Of a stretch of DNA of 64,000 nt, positions 34,917 through 45,690 are shown one piece after another. Below the pieces are notes generated by a model, which was not told the origin of the DNA, ran no database searches, and was given only the letters and a program-made list of their open reading frames with translations. Origin of the DNA: Apoda limacodes (taxonomy: Eukaryota; Arthropoda; Insecta; Lepidoptera; Limacodidae); NCBI GenBank assembly GCA_946406115.1, contig OX291546.1:14315019-14379018 (forward strand), written 5' to 3'. Position numbers and translations under genes: made by a program. How positions within the stretch are numbered: position 1 is the first letter of the stretch; every line of letters starts with the position of its first letter.

Positions 34917-35744
34917 GTAACTGTTAAATTTTCAATATAAGTAACTCGATCAACACACAAAGCAAATGGCGCAGTATAGTATCTACGTATACCTAACACC
35001 TATAGTATCTACGTATACCTAACATCTTTTACTATAACCTATTTTTTTAATTCTAGAACATAAAGTTGAAACTCAGTGAAATAGTGAAGAAAAAATTTGA
35101 ATGGAAAACGATGAATGCTGAATTGATGAACGATGAAATTTTATTTGTATTTTGATACTACGTTATTTAATTTTTTACTAAACAATCATGTTTCAATTAA
35201 TTGGTACCTTTAACCTGGCTTTATTGAATATACATATATCCCTACAAATATACCATGTTATTTTAACTTAATTGGTACTTTAGATTCGTAGCCATTGGTT
35301 GCGACAGACGGACAGACACAAAAGTGGTTCTTTAAAGGTTTCGCGGTTTTTTTAATTGGACGTACACGGTAAAAAAGAATTAGTTGAGCCAAGAGAATGC
35401 ACCAACGAATATTTACTTCATCTAAGATATTATTTCTCTTAAATATTTAAAATAATATAAAGTTATCACAAGATCAAATTTCATTGAACCAGTAAATAAA
35501 ACTCTATCAATTTGAAACAATATTTAATTCATTGAAGAAAAAAATGCTTCTTTATTTGAAACACTTAGTTTTCTTGGGCGTAGAACTTCGTGCTTTATTG
35601 CACGGAAGAAATTTCTAGTTCACACAAGAGAATAGTGCTCTTAACTAGACTACATCAGCTCTTAAATTAATAACATTATATTTTAGTTTAAAACAAAAAA
35701 TGTTTCGGTCCAAAATGACATAGTTAACCGTCAAGATTAAATAA
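34917..35744. other. No gene seen; short 27-bp duplication
   Basis: AT-rich flank of the giant element. AGTATCTACGTATACCTAACA occurs twice in tandem near 34978 and 35005. Nothing else is recognisable. Confidence 0.5.
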
Positions 35745-36333
35745 AGTTTTTTTAAAAAGCCCTACGCCTCTTTTCTGGAGGCTTGGGCAATATAGAGTCA
35801 TTCTACCGCACTGACTTAGTGTGTCTTAGCGGACGTTGTCGAGCTAGTAGTGCCCTACTGCAGAGGCACAGGCCTCTTTTTCTGGAGGCTTGGGCCATAT
35901 AGGTAAAGTTTCTTTAAAAAGCCCTACGCCTCTTTTCTGGAGGCTTGGGCAGTATAGAGTCATTCTACCGCACTGACTTAGTGTGTCTTAGCGGACGTTG
36001 TCGAGCTAGTAGTGCCCTACTGCAGAGGCACAGGCCTCTTTTTCTGGAGGCTTGGGCCATATAGGTAAAGTTTTTTTAAAAAGCCCTACGCCTCTTTTCT
36101 GGAGGCTTGGGCAGTATAGAGTCATTCTACCGCACTGACTTAGTGTGTCTTAGCGGACGTTGTCGAGCTAGTAGTGCCCTACTGCAGAGGCACAGGGCTC
36201 TTTTTCTGGAGGCTTGGGCCATATAGGCAGTCTACCCGCACTGCCTTTATATGGACTTTGTCGAGCTAAGGTCCATATAGGCAGTCTACCCGCACTGCCT
36301 TTATATGGACTTTGTCGAGCTAAGGTAGCTATT
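35745..36333 (+). repeat. 162-bp tandem array (3 copies) followed by a 54-bp pair
   Basis: GCCCTACGCCTCTTTTCTGG occurs at 35759, 35921 and 36083 (period 162), each unit ending with CTGGAGGCTTGGGCCATATA. The array then changes to two 54-bp units starting GGCAGTCTACCCGCACTGCC at 36226 and 36280. The phrase GTTGTCGAGCTA / TTTGTCGAGCTA is shared by both unit types, so the short unit looks like a derivative of the long one. GCCTC ... GAGGC can pair within each unit. Units are almost identical, so amplification is recent. Confidence 0.85.
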
Positions 36334-36399
36334 CTCGCCTTTAGCTGATTATACAGCGTTATGTTTAATTATAATAGTTATGACTATTTAACGATCCTT

Positions 36400-36490
36400 C
36401 TTAAACATGGAAGAAAAGCGGTCACCCATCCAAATACTGACCACGGTCGACGTTGCTTAACTTCGCTTATCGTTTCTGATAGACAAATGA
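36400..36490 (-). mobile_element. 5S-rRNA-derived SINE fragment
   Basis: Read on the minus strand: GCGAAGTTAAGCAACGTCGA, GTGGTCAGTATTTGGATGGG, TGACCGC. These match the internal promoter half of insect 5S rRNA (box A AAGTTAAGCAACGTCGGG; box C GGATGGGTGACC). The upstream TTTGTCTATCAGAAACGAT is shared with the copy at 53640. Truncated and inactive. Confidence 0.65.
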
Positions 36491-36499
36491 GACTGTTTG

Positions 36500-36578
36500 C
36501 TGGATGCTTGTGGTGCGGCGGCAAAGAGGAGATCTCCTGCCAGGCGAGGTGTTATGCCTGGGGACCGCCGTGGTCCAC
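36500..36578 (+). repeat. Retroelement 3' fragment shared with 43702-43775
   Basis: TGGTGCGGCGGCAAAGAGG, CTGCCAGGCGAGGTGTTATG and GGGGACCGCCGTGGTCC recur on the opposite strand near 43702-43775. The last motif is an inverted repeat (GGGGACC/GGTCCCC in the other copy). Probably the end of a LINE; family not identified. The frame 36361-36630 only translates this patchwork. Confidence 0.55.
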
Positions 36579-36589
36579 TTATCATTCTG

Positions 36590-36692
36590 TTCGGTTTTCT
36601 ATATATACTCATGGACAGAAGAAACTTTGATAGCGCGATGTAGGACGCGTGACGTCAGCCTTGCTTGTAGCGGTATGATATGATCCGCTACA
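36590..36692 (-). mobile_element. Solo LTR of the Mag-like element
   Basis: The reverse complement starts TGTAGCGGATCATATCATAC and continues CAAGCAAGGCTGACGTCACG, CGTCCTACATCGCGCTATCA, then a TATATATAG segment. This matches the LTRs at 39195 and 41953, with one diverged stretch in the middle. No internal region is attached, so it arose by LTR recombination or decay. Confidence 0.7.
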
Positions 36693-38320
36693 AGCTTTAC
36701 AATTCTCAGAAAATAATTAACTGTAGGTTTCTCGCATAAACTGATACTAATTTGACGCACAAAACCCTACAATAAACAATTATTTAAAATTAAAAGCCAA
36801 CACGAAATCCTATGAAGGACAGTGATGAGATTCATTCAATTTTGAAAATGCAAGTATTTACTTAAACGAAAAGAAAATTCGTTCAAAGGGATACTAGTTG
36901 ATTAATTTCAACGAAAATGTTTAATATTTTAAAGCAGGTATTTTATTTGTTTCGACTAAAACAATAGTTTTAGCATAAAATATCAGATTTTGAGTCAAGA
37001 ATCTAACAAATTCTGTTAAAATTATTATTTTCTCTAATTCAAAACAATATTATCTTAACTGAACATTTCACTGGCTTTGATTTAAGATACAATTATTTTC
37101 ATCGAAAAATATAGTTTTTAATAAGTGACGTCGCAGATTTAAGAAAACCATGATTTTGGCGCAAAATAAATTATATTAAAGCAAAATAATTTTTTTTTTC
37201 AAACGAAGAAAAATAAAATGTTGCATATAAAAATGTATTTATTTTATACAAGAACATTAACTGTCTTAGGGTAATTAATTTAAGTTTGGTTGATCTAAAA
37301 CGAACATTTATTTGGTTAAAAAAAATTTGTTCATACGAAAAGAAGTTTATCAATTTCGATTGATAAAATGATTTTTTTTCTGGGAAATAATATTGCCTTC
37401 TGTGAACAATATATTTTCAAAATAGTTAGATTTCTTGACTGAATGCAAATTACTTTGGTGGAATAGAACTTGGAAACTCTTTTTTTTCCGTGTACGGAAC
37501 CCTAAAAAGAGTATTGTTTTTAGTACGTGGCAAAAACTGACAAATACACAAATTTGCGCAGAGTTTTTTTTTTTTAAATGCCCACGTCCGATAGTGACAT
37601 GGAGTGGAATGTACACTTACAAATTTTACGGAGACAGCTATACCTATAGCAATTACTTACCTGCTTTGCGTAGAGTTCAAACAATAATATGAAAAATGCT
37701 ACGAAGATTTTTGAAGTGAAAACTTCTTTAGCGGCGTTGTGCACTTTTTTTGTGATGGGTATCATGCGATTTCGTTCGTTTCGGTACTCCTATCAAAATT
37801 AACATAATTTCGTGACAGTTGGATTAACAACTATTATAACTCTTTCAGTCACGTTTTTTCCTTAAAGAGATAAATAAATATTTTCACGGGTTTTGAATGG
37901 TTTTCAAAATTAAGTACATAATTCAAATTTTAATAAAAAAAAATTTTTTTTCTGAATATATAATTAACATTGAAAAAATATTAATCGATGCTGAAGCTAA
38001 ACGGCCAACACTACTTAAACCAAAATTAATACTCTAAATATTTAACTAAGAAAACTCAAACAAATTGTTGCTTAGTTACGCTAACCATTAATACTGAAAG
38101 AGATAAACGACCCCATAATATACTTACAATTTTATAAAACTGTAGGCAATTTATTAATATTAATAGAAAAACTAATTGAATTAGTAATCTAAAATTCATT
38201 AGGTTGTTAACTACTTACCTATAATGTGGACTTTAAGTCCCCGCACAAGACAAACTTTGTCTAATGAACATTTGTGCTTGCCTTGAGTCTGTGTGTTTTC
38301 TATCTACACTATTCAATTTA
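36693..38320. other. No gene seen; AT-rich
   Basis: Very AT-rich, full of homopolymer runs. A piece at about 37486-37508 (CGTGTACGGAACCCTAAAAA) is a scrap of the GGGTTCCG family. Overlapping short frames on both strands at 37171-37765 have no recognisable product. Confidence 0.55.
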
Positions 38321-38767
38321 ATTATATTATATTATATTATATTATATTATATTATATTATATTATATTATATTATATTATATTATATTATATTATATTAT
38401 ATTATATTATATTATATTATATTATATTATATTATATTATATTATATTATATTATATTATATTATATTATATTATATTATATTATATTATATTATATTAT
38501 ATTATATTATATTATATTATATTATATTATATTATATTATATTATATTATATTATATTATATTATATTATATTATATTATATTATATTATATTATATTAT
38601 ATTATATTATATTATATTATATTATATTATATTATATTATATTATATTATATTATATTATATTATATTATATTATATTATATTATATTATATTATATTAT
38701 ATTATATTATATTATATTATATTATATTATATTATATTATATTATATATTATATTATATTATTATAT
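38321..38767 (+). repeat. ATTAT pentanucleotide array, about 89 units
   Basis: An essentially pure run of (ATTAT)n, with a single irregularity (TATATATT) near 38744 and a few bases of variation at the 3' end. The long reading frames spanning it (38264-38884, 38293-38769) are just the translated microsatellite and are not genes. Confidence 0.95.
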
Positions 38768-38814
38768 AGAGGTAAAGTTTGTAAGTTTGTGAGTTTGTAT
38801 GGAAAGTACCCTTT

Positions 38815-39175
38815 TTTATTTATACCACTAAGCGGTCACCGTACAGGCTATCACTCACGCCTTGCCGACCATTCAAAAATCTAATAACTTCCTGCTTGAA
38901 GAACCCCTTATTGTATTCCTTAGAAAAAGCCTTGGCAGCTCTTCCAAAACCCAAGCGTTCGCAGGAGGAAGAGGAAGCACTGTACGCCACCATTTCGGTT
39001 TTATAGTATGAGAATGAATTCCCTGCCGATGGCAAGCGGTGCGATGGTAGAAAGTAAGCGTAAGCATTATTTCGAACAATTCCTCAGAACACACCCCATT
39101 GTACAAGCGGTAGAACACACGCAGGGAGGCAAAGTCTCTCCTCAGACTTAAGGACTCGATACGGCAAGTGAGTTT
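38815..39175 (-). pseudogene. CR1-like LINE 3' fragment
   Basis: On the minus strand it encodes FYRLYNGVCSEELFEIM and TACHRQGIHSHTIKPKW, matching residues near 260-310 of the intact frame at 57167, followed by the usual 3' end (TACGGTGACCGCTTAG). Several frame breaks. The left edge lies directly against TTTATACCACTAAG, the reverse of the family tail. Confidence 0.8.
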
Positions 39176-39194
39176 GGGACAGTGGTGTTATGCG

Positions 39195-39305
39195 TGTAGC
39201 GGATTATATACAACTACAAGCAAGGCTAACGTCACGCGTCCCACATCGCGCTGTCAAAGTTTCTACATCAGTTCAGTATTTATAGAAACCAACGAGCAAG
39301 TTATA
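39195..39305 (+). repeat. 5' LTR of the Mag-like element
   Basis: Starts TGTAGCGGATTATATACAAC and aligns through its length with 41953-42064 (CAAGCAAGGCTAACGTCACG, GTTTCTACATCAGTTCAGTA, AGAAACC). The CA end has decayed to TA. The LTRs differ at many positions, so the insertion is old. Confidence 0.8.
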
Positions 39306-39306
39306 C

Positions 39307-39320
39307 TGGTGACCCTGACG
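39307..39320 (+). promoter_or_regulatory. Primer-binding site
   Basis: TGGTGACCCTGACG, one base after the 5' LTR. The TGG start pairs with the CCA end of a tRNA, and TGGTGACCCCGACG-type sites are usual in Mag/Gypsy elements. Confidence 0.7.
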
Positions 39321-39345
39321 TGATGGCAATTTTGAGAATGTTAAC

Positions 39346-39997
39346 ATGCCGAATAACGACTTAAATTCACCTCCGCCGCAGAACGTCGAAAATGAAAATT
39401 TTGGCGATGTCTCAAGGGGCGATCAAAAATCAGCTCTGTTCAGAGTCGGTGTCTGCCCTCCATCGTTTTGGCCTGACAGACCGGCATTGTGGTTTCCGCA
39501 ATCAGTTCATTTTAGTTGGCATAACAAGTGATATTACAAAATTTTATTACATCGTCTCCCAACTTGAAAAAAGCAGCGGAAGTCGAGGATGTAATAACTA
39601 ATCCGCCAAGGGAAAATAAATACGAAACCCTCAAGTCAGAGTTGATTCGCCGTCTTTCAGCCTCTCAGGAACAGAAAGTTAAACAACTGCTTATGAATGA
39701 AGAGCTTGGTAGTCGTAAGCCTTCACAATTTTTACGACATTTGATACACCTAGGTGGTCCCAGTGTTCCAGATAGTATTGTACGCACAATTTGGTCCAGT
39801 AGACTACCATGCAAGCCATTGTTGCGTCAAACGTTGAGATGTCACTTGACAAACTGGCAGAGTTGGCTGATAAAATTAGCGATATCCTACCCAGAGGATA
39901 CATCACTGAAGTAGTTCCAAGTACTTCTTCATCGGCACAGAAAATTCCAGGACATTTTGCAGCAATACCTACTGGAAAACCTAATGATGCAAAATGA
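39346..39997 (+). pseudogene. gag remnant of the Mag-like element
   Basis: Coding sense moves across three frames: FRVGVCPPSFWPDRPALWF, then ITKFYYIVSQLE, then NPPRENKYETLKSELIRRLS and LGSRKPSQFLRHL, then LDKLAELADKISDI. This is the capsid-like part of Gypsy gag. It stops at GKPNDAK, and the zinc-knuckle nucleocapsid part is missing. Confidence 0.8.
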
Positions 39998-40021
39998 TAC
40001 AACGCGTCGGTCAGAGAGTCC

Positions 40022-41466
40022 ATGGTCCTCACCATATACCTCGTGCGCAAGAAAGACGATGGTTGGAGGCCATATGGTGATTGTCGTTCACTAAATGCGC
40101 GGACTATCCCAGACCGTAACCCTATAAGGAATATACAGGACTTTGCCTATCAACTTGCTGGTTGCTGCATCTACAGCAAACTTGATTTGGTTAAAACTTA
40201 CAACAGTACCTATAGTTTCCGGCGATATTCAGAAGACAGCAATAACAACACCTTTCGGGTTGTTCGAATTTCCATTTATGACGTTTGGACTTCGAAACGC
40301 TGCTCAAACATTTCAAAGATTTATTGATGAAGTGCTGCAGGAGCTAGATTTCACCTATGGATATATCGATGACATATTAATATCCTCACACACAGAAAAA
40401 GAACACATAGAGCATTTAGAAATCCTATTTCGCCGCCTTGACAAATATATTACCTTCTAATTAACACTTCTAAAAGCATATTAGGTGTCAAAGAAATCGA
40501 TTTTTTGGGTTATCATATTTCAGTCCAAGGTACTCGTCCCATGGAGAATAAAGTGACAGCCATCAAATAATTTCCTATACCAAAGACAGCTAAAGAGCTT
40601 CGTATATTCCTTGGTATGATTAATTACTACCGAAGATTTATGAAGAACGCAGCTACAGCTCCGGTCCCACTTAACGATGCTTTGTGTGGCACAAGCATAA
40701 AAGGCTCTAAACCCATCGTCATGAGTCCAGATATGCTGTCAGCTTTCGAAGTGTGCAAGTCACCTCTCTTGAATGCCACTATGTTGTCATATCCTGACTC
40801 TCAAGCGGAACTGGCACTTTATACTGATGCTTCCGGTGGGGTTACGGGCGCTGTATAACAACAGAAATTCCATGATTGCTGGCAACCATTCTCTCGAAAA
40901 CTTACTCCAGCCCAGAAGAAATACAGCCCGTATGACCAAGAGCTTTTGGCAATACATGAAGCGATCAAACATTTCCGGTACATGGTTGAGGCGAGACATT
41001 TTACCATCTCCACAGACCATAAACCATTAACCTGTGCGATTCTCACAAAGAGAGACAATTGTTCCCCACGCCAACATCGATATTTAAACTTTATTTCACA
41101 ATTTACTATAGACATAAGGCACGTGGCTAGCAGTGACAATACCGTTGCAGACACCTTGTCAAGAGTTGAGATCGCTACCGAAGCATTAATTACGAAGATT
41201 TTGTAAACGATCAGGATTCAGACCCTGAATTACAAGACCTTCTTACAAAAGGCACAGCTCTCGATTTAGGAAAAGTAGTCACCCCTGAGACTACCAAATA
41301 CTATGATATGTCTACCAATCTTCCAAGACCATACATAACTCAGCGGTTTAGACAACAAGTTTTCAACAGTATTCACAATTTGAGTCAACCAGGAGCTTCA
41401 GTCACAGCAAAACTCGAATCAGAAAGATTTGTGTGGCCCAGAGTTCGACGAGATTGCAAAAAATTT
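40022..41466 (+). pseudogene. pol remnant (reverse transcriptase, RNase H, start of integrase)
   Basis: Reverse transcriptase: LVRKKDDGWRPYGDCRSLNA, then after a frameshift TPFGLFEFPFMTFGLRNAA and YGYIDDILISS with the catalytic YxDD box as YIDD. Thumb/connection: MINYYRRFMKNAA. RNase H: ELALYTDASGG, a stop at about 40856, then HFTISTDHKPLT and HVASSDNTVADTLSRVE. Integrase N-terminal zinc-binding part: QVFNSIHNLSQPG ... RFVWPRVRRDCKKF, after which the sequence becomes unrelated and the DDE core is absent. The protease is missing upstream (deletion joining gag to reverse transcriptase near 40010). Confidence 0.85.
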
Positions 41467-41952
41467 TTCAACCGTACGCTTCGCGTGAGAGCTTCAATCA
41501 GGACCTATCGGAGCACTTCAGCGCTTCCTTGTTTCTGCAGCTCCTCTCCGGCGACGCAACTGTACAGCATTCCACCACAACCTGTTAAAAATTCACACTC
41601 CAGCGTGGCACTTTCACTGTACAGCATCACACCACCTTGTCGAGTACTCTCACTCCAGCGTGGCATTCTCTGCTCGTCGCTTCTGTCGCTAACTAAAAGC
41701 CTGAGTGTCTCGATTCAAAGGGACTCACTGTGGCCATACGCAACCTCCACGCCAGCACTCGCCAGTGTCTCGACTCACTGCAGACACACAGCCAGCAACT
41801 TTCTAGTCTCGACTCACCGCAGACAACTGATATTCGCTATGCAGTACACGCCCTCCCGACTTACTATGGACGGCGCATTAAACTCGGCATCTCAAGATCG
41901 TACGCAAGCATCACTGCAAGAATTATCGACCTTCGGTCTTGGAAGGGAGTGA
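41467..41952 (+). other. Non-coding 3' part of the Mag-like element with purine tract
   Basis: No recognisable protein, although the frame 41308-41952 runs on without a stop. The 3' end GGAAGGGAGTGA directly abuts the TG of the 3' LTR and is the polypurine tract. The interior carries imperfect internal repeats (CACTCCAGCGTGGCA occurs twice; GTCTCGACTCAC occurs twice). Confidence 0.6.
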
Positions 41953-42064
41953 TGTAGCGGATTATATTGTACCGCTACAAGCAAGGCTGACGTCATGCGT
42001 CCTACATGGCGCTATCAAAGTTTCTACATCAGTTCAGTATATATAGAAACCGAAGCGCAAGTTA
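41953..42064 (+). repeat. 3' LTR of the Mag-like element
   Basis: Begins TGTAGCGGATTATATTGTAC right after the purine tract. It pairs with 39195-39305 and with the solo copy at 36590. TGACGTCA (a CRE/ATF-like palindrome) is intact here, as GCTGACGTCATGCG. Confidence 0.8.
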
Positions 42065-43500
42065 AGTGGACTCCTCCTTTCTCGCCTGAAAGACTACGTT
42101 CAGTCTAAAGGCGTTCTTATTGACGAACAGTTCGGTTTTCGAGCTAATCACTCGTGCGTCAATCAAGTGCACCACATAACCAAGAGCACATCCTCCAAGG
42201 TCTCAATAGGTCCCCTAAGCCTTTCAGCACAGGAGCCCTCTTCTTCGATGTAGCGAAGGCTTTCGATAAAGTCTGGCATAACGGCTTGATTTACAAGCTG
42301 TACAATCTCGGTGTCCCAGACCGTCTCGTGCTCATCTTGCGAGACTTCCTTAGGGATCGTAGTTTTCGCTATCGCGTAGAACGAAGTCATTCGTCTCCCC
42401 ACCCCATAGGTGCAGGTGTCCCCAGGGCTCCGTGCTTTCCCCTTTACTCTATTCCTTATTCACTAACAACAAACCTCGTCCCTCTAACGTCAATGTGGCG
42501 CTCTTCGTGGACGATACGGCGCTCTACTGTTCTCTCCGACACGTCCGTCGAATAAGCCTGGCCCTCCAGTCTGCCGCCAACGCCTTAGGCGATTGTTTTT
42601 GGAAATGGAGAATCGAGGTTAACCCCGAGAAAAGTGCAGCAGTGCACTTTGCCCGGGGCAAAAAATCGGTAAAGGCCACAAGGCAACTCACCCCAGTCCA
42701 CTTATATGGCCAACCCATTCCGTGGGTTAAAAAGGTCAAATACTTAGGGGTCACTTTAGACTCTCGTCTTAATTTCAGAGCCCACATTAAAAGAGTAAGA
42801 GATCGAGCAGCCTTCGTTCTCGGTCGCCTTAAGCCAATGTTAAACAAGTACAGTAAAATGTCTCTTAGAAATAAGGTGACGCTTTACAAAACTTGTATTA
42901 GGCCCATACTCACATATGCGAGCGTAGCGTTTGGTCACACTACTTCCTTGCAAGTCATACAAAATCGCTTTAGGCGAGGCGCAGTCGGCGCCCCGTACTA
43001 TATGCGTAACATCGATCTCCATAGTGATTTCGAGCTTCCGACCATAAAAGCCTTCATCAAAGATGCGTCTAAACGCTACTTTGAGTCGGCAGCCCTCCAC
43101 CCCAATCCCCTAATTAGGCAATTCTGTAACTATGCCCCCAATAGGGGCCTTAGGACCATTTAGATATCCGAGGCACGTTCTAACAGACTCTGACGATGAG
43201 ATAACCAGCAGGCTCAAAGCTCAAGCGCCTTCCGCGCTCGCGTCCGCGAACACAAAACATAGAAATATATACAAAATACGTCGCCGCCGGCGGCGACGGA
43301 TCATTAGGCAGTTTAATTTTCACACACACACACACACACACACACGAGCGCGCGGGTATAATAGGTTTACTAATATACCCGGGCGCTTCGATTAGTTAGA
43401 ATTAAATAATAATAGGCGAGGGCTGAAGAGTTTCTTGCCGTTTCTTCTCTTCAGAACGCCTTTGCTATTTTCCGAAACGGCGGTAAAATTTAGTTAGATA
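42065..43500 (+). pseudogene. Jockey-like LINE reverse transcriptase, 5'-truncated and frameshifted
   Basis: Begins within the reverse transcriptase as LLLSRLKDYVQSKGVLIDEQ and FGFRANHSCVNQVHHIT in one frame. It moves to a second frame for ALFFDVAKAFDKVWHNGL (conserved block with catalytic Asp). Then a base is lost in the GVPQGS box (GTCCCCAGGG near 42420), shifting into a third frame with SPLLYSLF and LFVDDTALY (FVDD catalytic box). The last frame runs 42432-43163 to ...YAPNRGLRTI, followed by RYPRHVLTDSDDEITS. The 3' untranslated part holds (CA)n at about 43320-43345 and ends with ACGCCTTTGCTATTTTCCG. Endonuclease and ORF1 are absent. Confidence 0.85.
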
Positions 43501-43815
43501 CAAATTTCAGTTTCTAAGAGCGGTTGCCCAAGCCGAGGTTCGTGTCTAGGACACCCTTGCGCAAACCGCCCCAACTTTTCGCTGAAGAGTGCAAGCAGCA
43601 CCGCAGCAAAAGTTAGTCCGCGTGTAGTTGTAAAGGCCATCTGCGGCCAACAACAGTAGACAGTAGCAAGAGAAAAAAAAAAAAAAAAAAAAAAAAAAAT
43701 AAGGGGACCACGGCGGTCCCCAGGCATAACACCTCGCCTGGCAGGAGATCGCCTCTTTGCCGCCGCACCACATGCGTATCATAATTATGCTACACGTATC
43801 ATAATTTAGGCATGC
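43501..43815 (-). repeat. Retroelement patchwork with a 28-base A-run
   Basis: An A-run at 43672-43699 joins two pieces. The right piece (minus strand TGGTGCGGCGGCAAAGAGGC, ending GGGGACCGCCGTGGTCCCC) equals 36500-36578. On the minus strand it reads WCGGKEAISCQARCYAWGPP. Family unidentified. The left piece, 43501-43671, is moderately GC-rich and unassigned. Confidence 0.5.
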
Positions 43816-43817
43816 TT

Positions 43818-44335
43818 TTTTTTTTTATATACCACTAAGGTGGCAAACAAGCTTATAGTCCGCCTGATGGTAAGCAGTCACCGTAGCCTATGGACGCTTG
43901 CAACACCAGGGGTATCACTTGCGCGTTGCCGACCCTTCAGAAATCCAAAAACTTCTTTCTTGAAGAACTCCATACTGTAGTCCTTGCAGAAAACCTTGGC
44001 AGGGAGCTCATTCCACAACTTAAGCGTTCGCGGGAGGAAGTTTTGCTGAGACCGCACTGTACGCGACCATTTAGGTTCTAAAGTGTGAGAATGAATTCCC
44101 TGCCGATGGCGAGCGGTGCGATGGTAGAAAGTAGCCGTGTGCATCATTTCGAACAATTCCTCAGAACACAACCCATTGTACAAGCGGTAGAACACACACA
44201 GTGGGGCAAAGTCTCTCCTCAGACTTAAGGGCTCGATACCGCAAGTGAGTTTGGAATCGTCGACAATTCTCACAGCCCGTCGTTGAACCGAGTCAAAAGG
44301 GCCAAGCTGGTATCCGGGTGCACCTGCCCAGACAT
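43818..44335 (-). pseudogene. CR1-like LINE 3' fragment (C-terminal about 165 codons)
   Basis: The minus strand is open from WAGAPGYQLGPFDSVQRRAV through RTLKLWNELPAKVFCKDYS to FLKGRQRASDT, continuing into the conserved 3' tail (ACGGTGACTGCTTACCATCA) and a T-run on the plus strand (poly(A) of the insertion). About 95% identical by eye to the copies at 54930 and 57155. The 5' end is truncated inside GGTGCACC; codons before it (MPIWSLPK...) are flanking DNA. Confidence 0.85.
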
Positions 44336-45370
44336 AATGCGTATAATGTATAATAGCATTTACATTATTATACGCAAAAGTATCATAATTTTCCAATTCA
44401 CCAATACAGGTAATTTTAGGCAAAGACCAAATCGGCAAAAAAGTTTACTAATGTATGTAATGCGTTTTTGTTTGGCGTAGCTACATAACAATCCAATGTG
44501 CAAATGTATTGACTGCGTTCAGTGCTGTGAATAAATCGCACACATTTTTTACACATTTACTCCTTTAGTAGTAAACTAATCTGCAAAATATTTATCACTT
44601 TCAGTTCCAATTAAGCAGTTGATAAATTATGCCATACGCAGAATTTAATGTAAAATTAAAAATTAAGTACCTATGAATCCACAGTTATGCCAACACTACA
44701 ACGAAAGGAATTATTTCGTCTACTCTAGCCAAGTAAGAAAAAGATGAAAACATAAACGTCAGTACCCGACCAAGTATGTACCTACTAAGTTGCACATTAC
44801 TTGGCGAAGTTATACATTAAATATAACTTCTTTACTCGGTCGGGCATCACCGTTTCTATACACGGCATCGCTTTTATGCATAAATAGCTAAAGCCCTTTA
44901 TGCTTCAAAAAGTGTTACATTTGAGAGGCGTTGCTATTTAATAGCAAAACAAATTTTAACACTAATTACCTATTACTTTAAAGCTTTTACAAAACTAGCG
45001 CAAAATATCCTACAACCCACCTCCTGTCATGGGGGGATGGTAGAAATATTTTGTAGCAAAACGCTAAACATCAACATTAGATTTTGCTACCAAAAGCTAA
45101 TGAAACTCGAATCGCTTAGTATTTTAAATAAAACGCGGCTACTCACTGACAAGTTTTTCCACAAGAATAAAAATGATAAACGTCAATTATCATGGCAAGT
45201 ATGAGAATTAAAAATGTGTTCCTCTGCTACTAGTTTTAGCTGCCCCCCCCCCCCCCCCTTAGCTCAAATCATTAAAGAATAATACAACCCGTATCATATT
45301 TTTTTCTAAAGTGCCATAATTTTGACAAGCCGATGCCATAATTTATAAGTTGGCATCTAACATCCCTGGT
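44336..45370. other. No gene seen; poly(C) run at 45242-45258
   Basis: AT-rich sequence, with one homopolymer of about 17 C. No coding or RNA feature recognised. Confidence 0.55.
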
Positions 45371-45510
45371 TTGGGATCGTCGACAATTCTCACAGCTCGT
45401 CGTTAAACCGAATCAAATGGGCCAAGCTGGTATCCGGGTGTACCTGCTCAGAGATGGCACCAGTACTCCATATGGAGCCGAACTTGCGACTTGTAAAGTG
45501 TTATAAACTG
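45371..45510 (-). pseudogene. CR1-like LINE internal fragment
   Basis: The reverse complement reads CTTTACAAGTCGCAAGTTCG, CATATGGAGTACTGG, GATACCAGCTTGGCCC, GAATTGTCGACGATCCC, matching nucleotides equivalent to 57829-57952. It overlaps in content with the fragment ending at 44335, so it is a separate or duplicated piece rather than its missing 5' part. Confidence 0.75.
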
Positions 45511-45577
45511 TTAGGTACATAGTGACCAACCTTAAAACTGTAATTCCGATCAGATTGTTGGAAATAAGTATTTATTT

Positions 45578-45690
45578 TATATTTTTGAGTCACAAATAAC
45601 TTTTTTCTTACACTAAAAACTGCCATACTCGTAACAAAATTTTATATAATCATCAACATGAAGGCGTTTCGTTTCACCAGTGCCAAGTTT
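45578..45690 (+). repeat. Repeat shared with the right edge of the window
   Basis: TTTTGAGTCACAAATAACTT, TACACTAAAAACTGCCATAC, ATAATCATCAACATGAAGG and TTCACCAGTGCCAAG recur with small changes at 63900-64000. Non-coding; family unknown. Confidence 0.6.

Larger units (their letters stand above)
39195..42064 (+). mobile_element. Decayed Mag-like Gypsy LTR retrotransposon
   Basis: Order: 111-bp LTR, primer-binding site, gag remnant, pol remnant (reverse transcriptase, RNase H, integrase N-terminal part), non-coding 3' part, purine tract, 112-bp LTR. The short LTRs and the gag/pol wording (ENKYETLKSELIRRLSASQE; PFMTFGLRNAAQTFQRFID) fit the Mag lineage of Gypsy elements. The gag zinc knuckle, protease and the catalytic integrase core are deleted, and the remaining frames are broken, so it cannot move by itself. 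The two flanks do not show matching target duplications, so the ends may have been rearranged. Confidence 0.85.

Noticed and set aside
38264..38884. 206-codon open frame
   Set aside because: It is the ATTAT microsatellite read as a repeating five-residue peptide; the frame stays open only because 15 bases encode five non-stop codons.
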